A stretch of 9,217 nt of DNA from an uncultured Pseudomonadota bacterium (GCA_937863215.1 CALMFQ010000198.1:1-9217), one strand, 5' to 3'; counted from the stretch's first letter, positions 1-7,111 are shown. Notes: a model not told the origin generated them from the letters alone. A program made the numbers and translations.

Positions 1-174
1 TGTCCGGCGCCATGATCACATCTTCCAGCGGCCGTGCCTTGCGGCTCAGCTCGATCTGGCCGGCGACCGCCTGGCCGTAATACTGCAGGCTGGCGCAACC
101 ACTGAGCAGCTGCGCGGCGAGCAAAACAAAAAGGGAGGCCAGGCCTCCCTTGTTTGCTACTGGCAGTTCAGTGC

Positions 175-178
<4 letters not shown>
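1..178 (-). CDS. Lipoprotein, predicted aminopeptidase (COG4324-like), N-terminal part only
   Basis: This is the 5' part (59 codons) of a gene running off the left edge. The frame opens at TTG 178-176, overlapping the glyA stop as TTGA. It encodes a short polar start, a lysine (residue 10), a hydrophobic core (LASLFVLLAAQ) and a lipobox LLSGC with Cys at residue 28. The mature start reads CASLQYYGQAVAGQIELSRK, followed by ARPLEDVI. From memory, the pattern of a lipidated Cys followed by YY-Q-A-GQ-EL and a P-[IL]-E-[ED]-V segment is typical of the predicted aminopeptidases of COG4324. The catalytic part is outside the window, so the enzymatic role is inferred. No ATG or GTG is available in frame before the lipobox, and the Shine-Dalgarno sequence before the TTG is weak, so coupling to glyA translation is likely. 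A terminator hairpin sits inside the signal-peptide codons. The lipoprotein assignment is strong; the family name is moderate. Confidence 0.72.
123..151 (-). terminator. Intrinsic terminator behind glyA
   Basis: Read on the minus strand, AAGGGAGG (151-144), a 5-nt turn and CCTCCCTT form a stem that can be drawn as near-perfect, followed by TTTTTGTTTT. The hairpin starts 23 nt after the glyA stop. It lies wholly inside the open frame of the downstream lipoprotein, where it encodes part of the signal peptide. By structure alone it is a strong rho-independent terminator. Confidence 0.8.
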
Positions 179-1422
<1,244 letters not shown>

Positions 1423-1463
1423 GGAGAAGACTCTTTCGGGCCGGTTCGTCAAAAAAGGCTGCA

Positions 1464-1492
1464 ATTTTAACATGCTCCGCGCGTCAGATCGA
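1464..1492 (-). promoter_or_regulatory. Possible sigma-70 promoter for glyA
   Basis: On the minus strand TAAAAT (1469-1464) matches five of six -10 positions and lies about 40 bases before the glyA start. The hexamer 17 bases upstream (TCGATC, 1492-1487) is a poor -35 match. The AT-rich patch is short and stands out in a GC-rich region, but this is a pattern match only. Confidence 0.3.
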
Positions 1493-1503
1493 ATGAGACC
1501 TTT

Positions 1504-1530
1504 GCATGTCCGCATCGATTGCGTTCATGC
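1504..1530 (-). other. Stem-loop at the 3' end of the acetyltransferase gene
   Basis: GCATG (1530-1526) pairs with CATGC (1508-1504), and inside it CGCA pairs with TGCG around a 5-base loop, with a small internal mismatch. The stem spans the acetyltransferase stop codon. No T-run follows, so it is not a convincing terminator. It could be a 3'-end-stabilising or weak rho-independent structure. Read-through into glyA remains possible. Confidence 0.3.
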
Positions 1531-2238
1531 TTTCTGCGCGGGCTGGCTGGCATCGCTGTTCACCGGTCGCAGGAAATACTGGCCATTCTCGATATGGACG
1601 CGGTAGCTCTCGGCCACGTACGGCTGCAGTGCGCCCGATTCGATCATGGCTTCGATGTTGTCGAGTGCCGCGGCCGGATCGCGGAAATCCACCTGTTGCC
1701 CGATCAGGTTGTAGTTCCACCATTGCAGTTTCTGGATGCGCTCGATGATGTCGTCGCTGAAGCGCATGCGCAGCAGTTTTGCCGCCACGCCACCGACGAT
1801 GGAAAACGGCGCGACATCCTTGGTTACCACGCTGCCTGCGCCAATCACGGCGCCATCGCCGATCGTTATCCCGGTCTTGATCTGCGCGTCGGCTCCGATC
1901 CATACATCGTTGCCGATATGGGTATGTGCCAGGTACTCAAAGGCGTATTGCGGCGGGGCGTCGAACGGGGCGGCGAAAATCGTATCGTAAGCGAATGGCG
2001 AGGTTGTCAGCGAACCGACCGGATGCTGGGTCAGGATCGAAACGCCGTTGCCGATCGAACAATAGCGGCCGACCAATGTTTTTGCCAGGAAGCAGCCCGG
2101 AGACATATAGCTGAAGGCGCCGCCATGAAAGTCGGTCACCAGGCAGCCTGAATGCAACAGGAACGGCGCATCGAATATGACATCGCCGGACATGCGGGTG
2201 GTTGGGTGTATCTTCAGACTGTGATGCAGGTTTTTCAT
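1525..2238 (-). CDS. Hexapeptide-repeat acetyltransferase (CatB/Vat xenobiotic acetyltransferase type)
   Basis: A 237-residue left-handed beta-helix acyltransferase, expected to be a cytosolic trimer using acetyl-CoA. Hexapeptide-like turns run from about residue 40 to 150: VGRYCSIGNGV (56-66), HIGNDVWIGADAQI (107-120), and GITIGDGAVIGAGSVVTKDV (123-142), which is the usual last coil. The segment after it, PFSIVGGVAAKLLRMRFSDD, is the standard closing loop of the family. His72 in the ILTQHP stretch is at the place of the catalytic histidine of xenobiotic acetyltransferases. The C-terminal IIERIQKLQWWNYN helix also fits that subgroup. ATG 2238 was chosen because GAGGAG lies 4 bases upstream; a longer frame from 2322 has no such site. 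The acceptor cannot be told: chloramphenicol or streptogramin-like drugs, a sugar, or a metabolite are all possible, so calling it a resistance gene would be unjustified. It is transcribed towards glyA. Confidence 0.88.
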   Translation of the reverse strand: MKNLHHSLKIHPTTRMSGDVIFDAPFLLHSGCLVTDFHGGAFSYMSPGCFLAKTLVGRYCSIGNGVSILTQHPVGSLTTSPFAYDTIFAAPFDAPPQYAFEYLAHTHIGNDVWIGADAQIKTGITIGDGAVIGAGSVVTKDVAPFSIVGGVAAKLLRMRFSDDIIERIQKLQWWNYNLIGQQVDFRDPAAALDNIEAMIESGALQPYVAESYRVHIENGQYFLRPVNSDASQPAQKA

Positions 2239-2414
2239 GATTCTCCTCGTACTTGATCTTTTGTTGCTATCGATTTTGCCCCGGTTTGTTCCCGCACCGG
2301 AGTCTGCAGAGGTTAGGGACATTGATCGGGGGCTGCAAGCAATTCATGTCTTGCGGTTTTTATCCCGTATGGCAGCAATCGCCGCGCCCGGCCGCTGCCG
2401 CCGGTTGTGCCGCC

Positions 2415-2485
2415 GGCCTGCAGGGCGCGCCGGAGCTGGCCTGCAGGCCAGCCTGTGAGCCAATACCAGAGCGGCCTACAGGCCG
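2415..2485. repeat. Three GGCCTRCAGG near-palindromes
   Basis: GGCCTGCAGG occurs at 2415-2424. A perfect 18-base palindrome with core CTGGCCTGCAGGCCAG lies at 2435-2452. CGGCCTACAGGCCG, with arms of 6 bases, lies at 2472-2485. The last element occupies the expected -35 position of the ferredoxin promoter. They could be operator sites, a REP-like intergenic repeat, or hairpins in a read-through transcript; the sequence alone does not decide. Confidence 0.6.
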
Positions 2486-2506
2486 GTGCCCGATTCGGCT
2501 TATAAT
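2478..2506 (+). promoter_or_regulatory. Promoter for the ferredoxin gene cluster
   Basis: A perfect -10 box TATAAT lies at 2501-2506, predicting a start near 2513 and a very short leader. The -35 position holds TACAGG/ACAGGC, a poor match that falls within the third palindrome. This is the layout of a promoter that needs an activator or is blocked by a repressor at that site. The ribosome site AGGAGAG (2518-2524) follows, five bases before ATG 2529. Confidence 0.5.
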
Positions 2507-2528
2507 TCCGCTTCCACAGGAGAGCCAC

Positions 2529-2846
2529 ATGTCACAAGCGTATTTCAAACATCATGTATTTTTCTGCACCAATCAGCGCGCCGAGGGTGAAACCTGCTGC
2601 AACAACCGTGGTGCAACCGGGATGCAGACTTATGCCAAGGATCGCATTGCCGCGCTGGGCTTGAAAGGCAAGGGCAATTGCCGCATCAACAAGGCCGGCT
2701 GTCTGGATCGTTGCGACGCTGGCCCGGTACTGGTGGTGTATCCGGAAGGCGTCTGGTACACCTATATCGACCAGGCCGATATCGACGAGATCATCGACGA
2801 ACACCTCGTCAACGGCCGGATTGTGGAGCGGCTGAAACTTGACTAG
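2529..2846 (+). CDS. Thioredoxin-fold [2Fe-2S] ferredoxin
   Basis: A 105-residue soluble electron carrier of the thioredoxin-like (Shethna/NuoE-related) ferredoxin family. The cysteines are at 13, 23, 24, 51, 58 and 62. The cluster ligands are most likely Cys13, Cys23 or 24, Cys58 and Cys62, in the order expected from the Aquifex aeolicus protein (C-x12-C ... C-x3-C). The strand GPVLVVYPEGVWY (65-77), followed by the acidic DQADIDEIIDEHL helix and the NGRIVERL end, is diagnostic of the family. ATG 2529 has AGGAGAG five bases upstream. The electron partner is unknown. The stop overlaps the start of the alpha/beta hydrolase by 8 bases, so the two are probably translated together. The extra Cys51 is not a family ligand as far as I know. 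Confidence 0.93.
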   Translation: MSQAYFKHHVFFCTNQRAEGETCCNNRGATGMQTYAKDRIAALGLKGKGNCRINKAGCLDRCDAGPVLVVYPEGVWYTYIDQADIDEIIDEHLVNGRIVERLKLD

Positions 2847-3444
2847 CCCGGCGCAGCAGCTTGAGACGATTGCCGGCCCGGCCGGCGATCTGGAAACCAT
2901 CGTCATCCCCGCCGTCGGCGCGACGTGCGGCATTGCGCTGATAGCGCATCCGAATCCGACCCAGGGCGGCAGCAACACCAACAAGGTGGTGCAGATTCTG
3001 GCCAAAACCGCCAGCCGCCGCGGCTATGTGGCGTATTGCCCGAATCTGCGCGGTGTCGGCAACAGTGGCGGCACGCACGACCGCGGCATCGGCGAGGTAG
3101 ACGATGTACTGGCGCTGCTGGCGTTTGCCCGGGCGCGGCATGGCGATCTGCCGCTGCTGCTGGGCGGCTTTTCGTTCGGCACTTTTGTCATGGCGCAGGT
3201 GGCGCAACAGGTCGAGGCCGACAAGATCGTGCTGTGCGGCCCGGCTACTGGGCGTTTTCCGCTGCCACCGGTGCCGGCGCATACGCTGGTGGTGCATGGC
3301 GAGCAGGACGAGGTGATCCCGCTGGCGCATGTGCTGGACTGGGCGCGGCCGCAGGCTTTGCCGGTGGTGGTGTTCCCCGGCTGCGGGCATTTTTTCCACG
3401 GCCGGCTGACGCATCTGCAACAGCTGGTAGACCGGCTCTGGTAA
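2839..3444 (+). CDS. Small alpha/beta hydrolase (COG2945 type)
   Basis: A 201-residue cytosolic serine hydrolase without a lid insertion or signal peptide. It carries the oxyanion-region motif LIAHPNPTQGG (34-44; the family usually has HPHP), the NLRGVGNSGG strand-loop (69-78), and GIGEVDDV (83-90). The nucleophile elbow is GFSFG, giving Ser112. The acid is Asp157 in VVHGEQDEVIPL, and the histidine is His184 in GCGHFFHGRL. All three catalytic residues are present, so it should be active. The substrate is unknown; this family is annotated as carboxylesterase-like or dienelactone-hydrolase-like. The start is TTG 2839, because no ATG or GTG occurs before the first strand. GGAG at 2825-2828 is a distant ribosome site, and the 8-base overlap with the ferredoxin suggests translational coupling. 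A non-coding gap of 103 bases follows before the next gene. Confidence 0.9.
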   Translation: MTSPAQQLETIAGPAGDLETIVIPAVGATCGIALIAHPNPTQGGSNTNKVVQILAKTASRRGYVAYCPNLRGVGNSGGTHDRGIGEVDDVLALLAFARARHGDLPLLLGGFSFGTFVMAQVAQQVEADKIVLCGPATGRFPLPPVPAHTLVVHGEQDEVIPLAHVLDWARPQALPVVVFPGCGHFFHGRLTHLQQLVDRLW

Positions 3445-3547
3445 TTCCGATTGCAGGGAAGTGCCGATTCATCCGGCAAGCGGGATCAAGGGCAAGGAGC
3501 CCGGCACGCAGGCAGCGGTCTTGTCCGGCACGAATTGAGGGATTGAA

Positions 3548-4219
3548 TTGAACCTGAGCGGCAGTCTGGTTTCGCTCGACATCTACGGCCTGAGCTGGCT
3601 GCTGGCGCTGCTTGGCCTGTTGTGGCTGCTGCGGCGTACGCCGTGGCGGGCGCTCAACGATGTAAGCAAAATCAATGCCTGGCTTGGCGCCAGTATCGTG
3701 ATCGCGGCTCTGTGGCTGCTCAAGGCCGGGGTCAAGCCGAATCTGAATCTGCATCTGCTCGGTTCGACCGCGCTGACATTGATGGTCGGGCCGTATTTTG
3801 CGCTGCTGGGCGTGTTGCTGGTGCTGGGCGCGGTAACCTGGCTCGGCGCTGCCGACTGGCAGAATCTTGCCTTCAACTGGGCGATGCTCGGCTGGGTGCC
3901 GGTGTGGTTCAGCTATGGTCTGCTGCGGCTGTGCCAACGCTGGCTGCCGGCCAATTATTTCGTCTACGTGTTCGTCAATTCGTTCTGGGGCGGGGCGCTG
4001 GCAATGCTCGCCACCGGCGCCGCATCCGGGCTGTTTCACTGGCTCAGCGGCACTTATGCGGCGGATGTGCTGCTGGACGAATACCTGCCGTTTTTCCTGC
4101 TGCTGGCGTTTTCCGAGGCATTTGCCACCGGCATGGCCTTGACCGTGCTGGTGATCTATCGCCCGCAATGGGTAATGACCTTCGACGATGCGCTGTATTT
4201 CCGCAAGCGCGAGCCATGA
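3548..4219 (+). CDS. CbiM-like integral membrane protein (COG3235 type, ECF permease-like)
   Basis: A 223-residue inner-membrane protein with about six hydrophobic segments (roughly 13-29, 44-60, 70-99, 107-128, 137-168, 180-204). The stretches NLHLLGSTALTLMVGP (67-82), ANYFVYVFVNSFWGGAL (135-151) and FSEAFATGMALTVLVIY (188-204), and the ending RPQWVMTFDDALYF, match what I remember of COG3235 proteins, distant relatives of the cobalt/nickel carrier CbiM. The N-terminal Met-His motif that binds metal in true CbiM/NikM is absent, and no ECF ATPase or T-subunit is nearby. It may therefore act alone or with a remote module, and its substrate is not known. The start is TTG 3548, with GAGGG six bases upstream; an in-frame stop at 3536-3538 rules out a longer protein. 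The PhyH gene follows after 27 bases. Confidence 0.82.
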   Translation: MNLSGSLVSLDIYGLSWLLALLGLLWLLRRTPWRALNDVSKINAWLGASIVIAALWLLKAGVKPNLNLHLLGSTALTLMVGPYFALLGVLLVLGAVTWLGAADWQNLAFNWAMLGWVPVWFSYGLLRLCQRWLPANYFVYVFVNSFWGGALAMLATGAASGLFHWLSGTYAADVLLDEYLPFFLLLAFSEAFATGMALTVLVIYRPQWVMTFDDALYFRKREP

Positions 4220-4246
4220 CATGTTTGCCGGAATGAGGATATCGAG

Positions 4247-5002
4247 TTGCTGAGCACACAACAGATTGCCCGCTTTGCCCGCGACGGTTACCTGATCCTG
4301 CCGGGGCTGGCGGATACCGCGCTGTGCCGGCAGATCGTCGCCGATGCCCGGCAGTGGCTGGCACAAGACCGGCAGCCGATCGAATACGAAGCCGATGTCG
4401 ATTACCCCGGCTCGCCGGCATCGCGCGCTGCCGAGGGTGGGCTGACCGCACGGCGGCTGTTGCAGGCTTACAGCCGTTCGTCTTTGTTGCAGCAGTGGGC
4501 GACCGGTCCGGCGCTGGCGCAACCCTTGCTGCAATTGCTCGGGCCGGGCGCCATGCTGGCGCAGGCACATCACAACTGCATCATGACCAAGCAACCGGCC
4601 TACAGCAGCGCCACTGGCTGGCATCGCGACATCCGCTACTGGAGCTATCGGCGCCCCGAGCTGATTTCCGCCTGGCTGGCGCTGGGCGACGAAACCGAGA
4701 CCAACGGCTGTCTGTGGGTGATACCGGGGTCGCAGCTGCTGCCGATCGGGCCGGAGCGTTTCGACCGCCGGCTGTTCCTGTCTGCCGAACATCCCGCCAA
4801 TCGATCTTTGCTGCAGCAGGCGCTGCCGGTGCCGTTGCGGCAGGGCGATGTGCTGCTGTTCCATGCCAATCTGTTTCATGCCGCCGGCCGCAACGGCACC
4901 GGCATGACCAAGTATTCGCTGGTATTCACCTACCGCGACGCCGCCAACCAGCCGTTGCCGGGCTCGCGTTCCGCATCGCTGGCGGATATCCCGCTCTCCT
5001 GA
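4247..5002 (+). CDS. Phytanoyl-CoA dioxygenase (PhyH) family Fe(II)/2-oxoglutarate oxygenase
   Basis: A 251-residue cytosolic oxygenase of the double-stranded beta-helix fold. The N-terminal QIARFARDGYLILPGLAD (6-23) is the standard PhyH opening. The iron ligands are His126 and Asp128 in TGWHRDIRYWSY and most likely His211 in HANLFHAAGRNG. SAWLALGDETETNGCLWVIPGS (141-162) is the conserved core strand pair. The residue 11 after the distal histidine, usually the arginine that binds 2-oxoglutarate, is Lys222 here. The family hydroxylates or halogenates very diverse small molecules, so the substrate cannot be named. The start is TTG 4247 with GAGG eight bases upstream; the first ATG (residue 103) is far too late. 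It lies 27 bases behind the CbiM-like gene and is probably co-transcribed with it. No signal peptide is present. Confidence 0.9.
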   Translation: MLSTQQIARFARDGYLILPGLADTALCRQIVADARQWLAQDRQPIEYEADVDYPGSPASRAAEGGLTARRLLQAYSRSSLLQQWATGPALAQPLLQLLGPGAMLAQAHHNCIMTKQPAYSSATGWHRDIRYWSYRRPELISAWLALGDETETNGCLWVIPGSQLLPIGPERFDRRLFLSAEHPANRSLLQQALPVPLRQGDVLLFHANLFHAAGRNGTGMTKYSLVFTYRDAANQPLPGSRSASLADIPLS

Positions 5003-5027
5003 CCGCTGACCGCCGGTCGTTACCGCT

Positions 5028-5053
5028 ACCCGCACCGGCCTGGTGCCGCGGGT
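5028..5053 (+). terminator. Possible weak terminator behind the PhyH gene
   Basis: ACCCG (5028-5032) and CACC (5033-5036) can pair with GGTG (5042-5045) and CGGGT (5049-5053), with a GGCCT loop and a 3-base bulge. No T-run follows, only a mixed pyrimidine stretch. If transcription ends here, it would need Rho. Confidence 0.3.
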
Positions 5054-5154
5054 GCGCGCACCTTTGCCTGTTTGTCCGCCGATGGCAGATTTTCGTTTGT
5101 TTTCAAATCGCTCGCTCACTATTTTTGCGCCCGGATTTACGGCTTGACGCGAAC

Positions 5155-5215
5155 GTAAACTGTTGTTTTGCCGGTGTTTAAATCACGAAAAATCTATTGT
5201 AAACAAATGTTTGCC
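5155..5215 (+). repeat. Direct repeat GTAAAC-N5/6-TTTGCC, operator-like
   Basis: GTAAAC is followed by TTTGCC at 5155-5172 (6-base spacer) and again at 5199-5215 (5-base spacer). The copies start 44 bases apart, about four helical turns. The second also forms an inverted repeat, GTAAACA-AA-TGTTTGC, with one mismatch. Both lie upstream of the -35 box, at roughly -111 and -67 from the predicted transcription start, where activators commonly bind. Confidence 0.45.
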
Positions 5216-5238
5216 AGTCATTAACCGTGTAATTTGTG

Positions 5239-5267
5239 TTGACAATGTTATATCGCAGTTTTAGATT
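5239..5267 (+). promoter_or_regulatory. Sigma-70 promoter for the secreted hydrolase
   Basis: A consensus -35 box TTGACA (5239-5244) is separated by 17 bases from TAGATT (5262-5267), a four-of-six -10 match. Transcription would start near 5274, leaving a leader of about 100 bases. The AT-rich flank supports it. The ribosome site of the gene is GAGGAGA (5364-5370). Confidence 0.7.
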
Positions 5268-5281
5268 ATTTACTCCAATGT

Positions 5282-5306
5282 CGTAAGCGGCGCGCCAGCC
5301 GTTACG
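5282..5306 (+). other. Leader hairpin in the hydrolase mRNA
   Basis: CGTAA (5282-5286) pairs with TTACG (5302-5306), and CGGC (5288-5291) with GCCG (5298-5301), around the loop GCGCCA, with one bulged G. It lies about 8 bases after the predicted transcription start, where such stems often protect the 5' end of an mRNA. No T-run follows, so it is not a terminator. Confidence 0.4.
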
Positions 5307-5375
5307 CAATCAAGCTTTCGTAAGTGAAGCAGCATTTTTCAGACGTAAAAAACACATACTCAAGAGGAGACAATT

Positions 5376-7082
5376 ATGAAACCACTATGCCGCATGCTGG
5401 CAGGCCTCGGCTTGTCCATGTTTTCCGCAGCGACGTTCGCCGCAGTGCAATGCCAGCCGACTGCAGCGGGCGAAGTCTATGTCAGCTTCCTGACTTCGCC
5501 GGGCAAGATTTCCCCCTACGATGGCACCTGCTGGGTCGATGGCATCAAGATTACGACGCACGACGGCCTGAAGCTCACCGCCAACGTTTTCCTGCCGAAA
5601 ATCACCAGTGTCGGGCAGAAATTCCCGACCATCGTCATGGTCAACAGCTGGTCGATGCCGAACTGGGAATACATCGGCCAGGCGCAGCGGCTGGCCAAAG
5701 ACGGCTATATCGTTTTCGAATATGCCTCGCGCGGCTGGTTCAACTCGGAAGGCATGATCGGCGTGGCATCGCCGGACGATATCCGCGATACCTCGACCAT
5801 GGTTGACTGGCTGAGCAGCAATGTGCCGATGGATGGCAATAACCTGGCAATCAGCGGCATTTCCTACGGCGCCGGCATTTCGCTGCTGGCACTGGAAAAA
5901 GAGCCTCGCTTCAAGACTGCAGCGGCATTGTCCGGCTGGTCCAGCCTGGTGGAAGAGCTGTATTACCAGGATACGCCGGACAAGGCTTCGACCAATCTGC
6001 TGATCGGCGTTGCTCCGCTGGCGGGGCGCCCCACCGATGAACTGAAACAGATCGGCAAGGATCTGCTGAATCCGGATACCACCCAGCAACGCGCCGAGGA
6101 AATCAAGCAGTGGGCAGCGGTCCGCTCGCCGCTGACCTATGTCGATGCGATCAACCAGCGCCGTGCACCGGTATTCATGAGCAAGAACTATCAGGACGAT
6201 ATGTTCACGCCGAATTCGAGCCTGAAGCTGTTCAGCCAGTTGCAGGGCCCGAAAAAGCTGTTGCTGAACAAGGGCTGGCATGCGGTGCCGGAAATCCCCG
6301 GCGCGTTGCTCGGTGCCGATAACTACATCTACGACCAGGCGCACCGCTGGTTCGACTACTGGCTCAAGGGCAAAGACAACGGCATCATGAACGAGACGCA
6401 GATCGACATGGAAGTCGAGAACAAGTCCGGTCGCGAGCGCCTGAGCGCCTGGCCCGATCCGAAAGTCAATCAGCAGACTTTCTACATCGAGCCGCGCGGC
6501 AAGATCCGCTGGGACTGGAACTGCTTCTGCGCCAAGGGCGATGTCGGCCATCTGCAAACAGGCAAGAGCAGTGCCAGCGCCACCGATTCGATCAACAACA
6601 GCATGGACACCGTGGCCAATTCCGGCATTCCGCTGATCGGCAACCTGCTGGAAGGCACACTCGGCGTGGCACCGATTGCTTCGATGCCGTTCGTGCTGCG
6701 CGACAATGGCGTGGTCTACAACGGCAAGGCGCTGCCGACCGAGCTGAAGCTGCGCGGCACGCCGAAAGTGCAGCTGAACGTCAAACCGACCGGTCCGCAA
6801 GCTCAGGTTGTCGCCTATCTGTATGACGTCGATGTGCTGGGCATGGGGACGCTGATTACCCATGGCGTTCGCTCGCTGCACTGGGCAACTCCGGGTCAGA
6901 CCATCGCGTTCCCGGTCGAGCTGGACATGGCTGCCTACAACGTACCGGCCGGCCACCACCTGGCACTGGTCGTGGATACCCAGGATGCGCGCTACGGCAA
7001 GGCAAGCAACAACTGGTTCGGCGTGGACTTCATGTTCTCGGGCGATCTGGTATCGTCGCTGACCATCCCCTATATTTACTGA
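5376..7082 (+). CDS. Secreted CocE/NonD-type hydrolase (peptidase S15 fold)
   Basis: A 568-residue exported serine hydrolase. A signal peptide (MKPLCRMLAG..., likely cut after ATFA near residue 22) leads to a catalytic alpha/beta domain (about 55-335) and a C-terminal jelly-roll domain (about 365-568) as in X-Pro dipeptidyl peptidases and cocaine esterase. The nucleophile is Ser163 in GISYGAG, the acid Asp274 or Asp275 in NYQDDMFTP, and the histidine His302 in NKGWHAVPEIP. EYASRGWFNSEG (115-126) and SPDDIRDTSTMVDWL (132-146) are family marks. The start has GAGGAGA at ideal spacing. The substrate could be an ester, an acyl amide or an X-Pro peptide; the family name does not decide. Odd points are a Ser/Asn/Gly-rich stretch (393-432) inside the C-terminal domain and a C-x-C pair (383, 385), which with Cys26 and Cys52 could form disulfides in the periplasm. 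It has its own promoter and terminator, so it is a single-gene unit. Confidence 0.9.
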   Translation: MKPLCRMLAGLGLSMFSAATFAAVQCQPTAAGEVYVSFLTSPGKISPYDGTCWVDGIKITTHDGLKLTANVFLPKITSVGQKFPTIVMVNSWSMPNWEYIGQAQRLAKDGYIVFEYASRGWFNSEGMIGVASPDDIRDTSTMVDWLSSNVPMDGNNLAISGISYGAGISLLALEKEPRFKTAAALSGWSSLVEELYYQDTPDKASTNLLIGVAPLAGRPTDELKQIGKDLLNPDTTQQRAEEIKQWAAVRSPLTYVDAINQRRAPVFMSKNYQDDMFTPNSSLKLFSQLQGPKKLLLNKGWHAVPEIPGALLGADNYIYDQAHRWFDYWLKGKDNGIMNETQIDMEVENKSGRERLSAWPDPKVNQQTFYIEPRGKIRWDWNCFCAKGDVGHLQTGKSSASATDSINNSMDTVANSGIPLIGNLLEGTLGVAPIASMPFVLRDNGVVYNGKALPTELKLRGTPKVQLNVKPTGPQAQVVAYLYDVDVLGMGTLITHGVRSLHWATPGQTIAFPVELDMAAYNVPAGHHLALVVDTQDARYGKASNNWFGVDFMFSGDLVSSLTIPYIY

Positions 7083-7111
7083 GCCGGAATTACCGCTCGC
7101 CAGTAACATGA

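Larger units (their letters stand above)
2239..2528. other. Divergent intergenic region
   Basis: These 290 bases separate the minus-strand acetyltransferase from the plus-strand ferredoxin. The left half (2239-2380) is ordinary non-coding sequence. A weak minus-strand promoter pair, TTGCAG (2338-2333) and TAACCT (2315-2310) with a 17-base spacer, can be drawn but is not convincing. The right half (2380-2490) is very GC-rich, with two copies of TGCCGCCGG (2396-2404, 2408-2416) and three GGCCTRCAGG elements, listed separately. I see no credible gene. Confidence 0.6.
5003..5375. other. Regulatory intergenic region before the secreted hydrolase
   Basis: This 373-base gap has two parts. The first ~100 bases are GC-rich and contain a possible termination hairpin. 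From about 5100 on it turns markedly AT-rich, unlike the surrounding genes, and carries direct repeats, a promoter and a leader hairpin, each listed separately. No plausible gene or RNA gene was seen. Confidence 0.7.

Noticed and set aside
1423..1524. Glycine riboswitch upstream of glyA
   Set aside because: The 102-base gap is too short and lacks the tandem aptamer pattern; only a possible -10 box and one hairpin are seen.
1525..2238. Antibiotic resistance gene on a mobile segment
   Set aside because: The acetyltransferase family includes chloramphenicol and streptogramin enzymes, but there are no integrase, transposase, attC-like or flanking repeat signs, and its composition matches its neighbours.
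3445..3547. Terminator or promoter between the hydrolase and CbiM-like genes
   Set aside because: TGCCG/CGGCA (3462-3478) forms a short stem with no T-run, and no -10/-35 pair stands out. It looks like an ordinary intra-operon gap.
3245..5119. 624-codon minus-strand open frame across the hydrolase, CbiM-like and PhyH genes
   Set aside because: It crosses three well-supported genes and their gaps. The product is Gln/Arg/Pro-rich and low in complexity, as expected for the antisense of these genes.
4324..5181. 285-codon plus-strand open frame overlapping the PhyH gene
   Set aside because: It is out of frame with the PhyH coding sequence and Ala/Arg-rich, without motifs. The PhyH frame holds all iron ligands.
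5385..7109. 574-codon minus-strand open frame opposite the secreted hydrolase
   Set aside because: It is exactly antisense to a gene with a full catalytic triad, signal peptide and promoter. The protein shows no recognisable domain.
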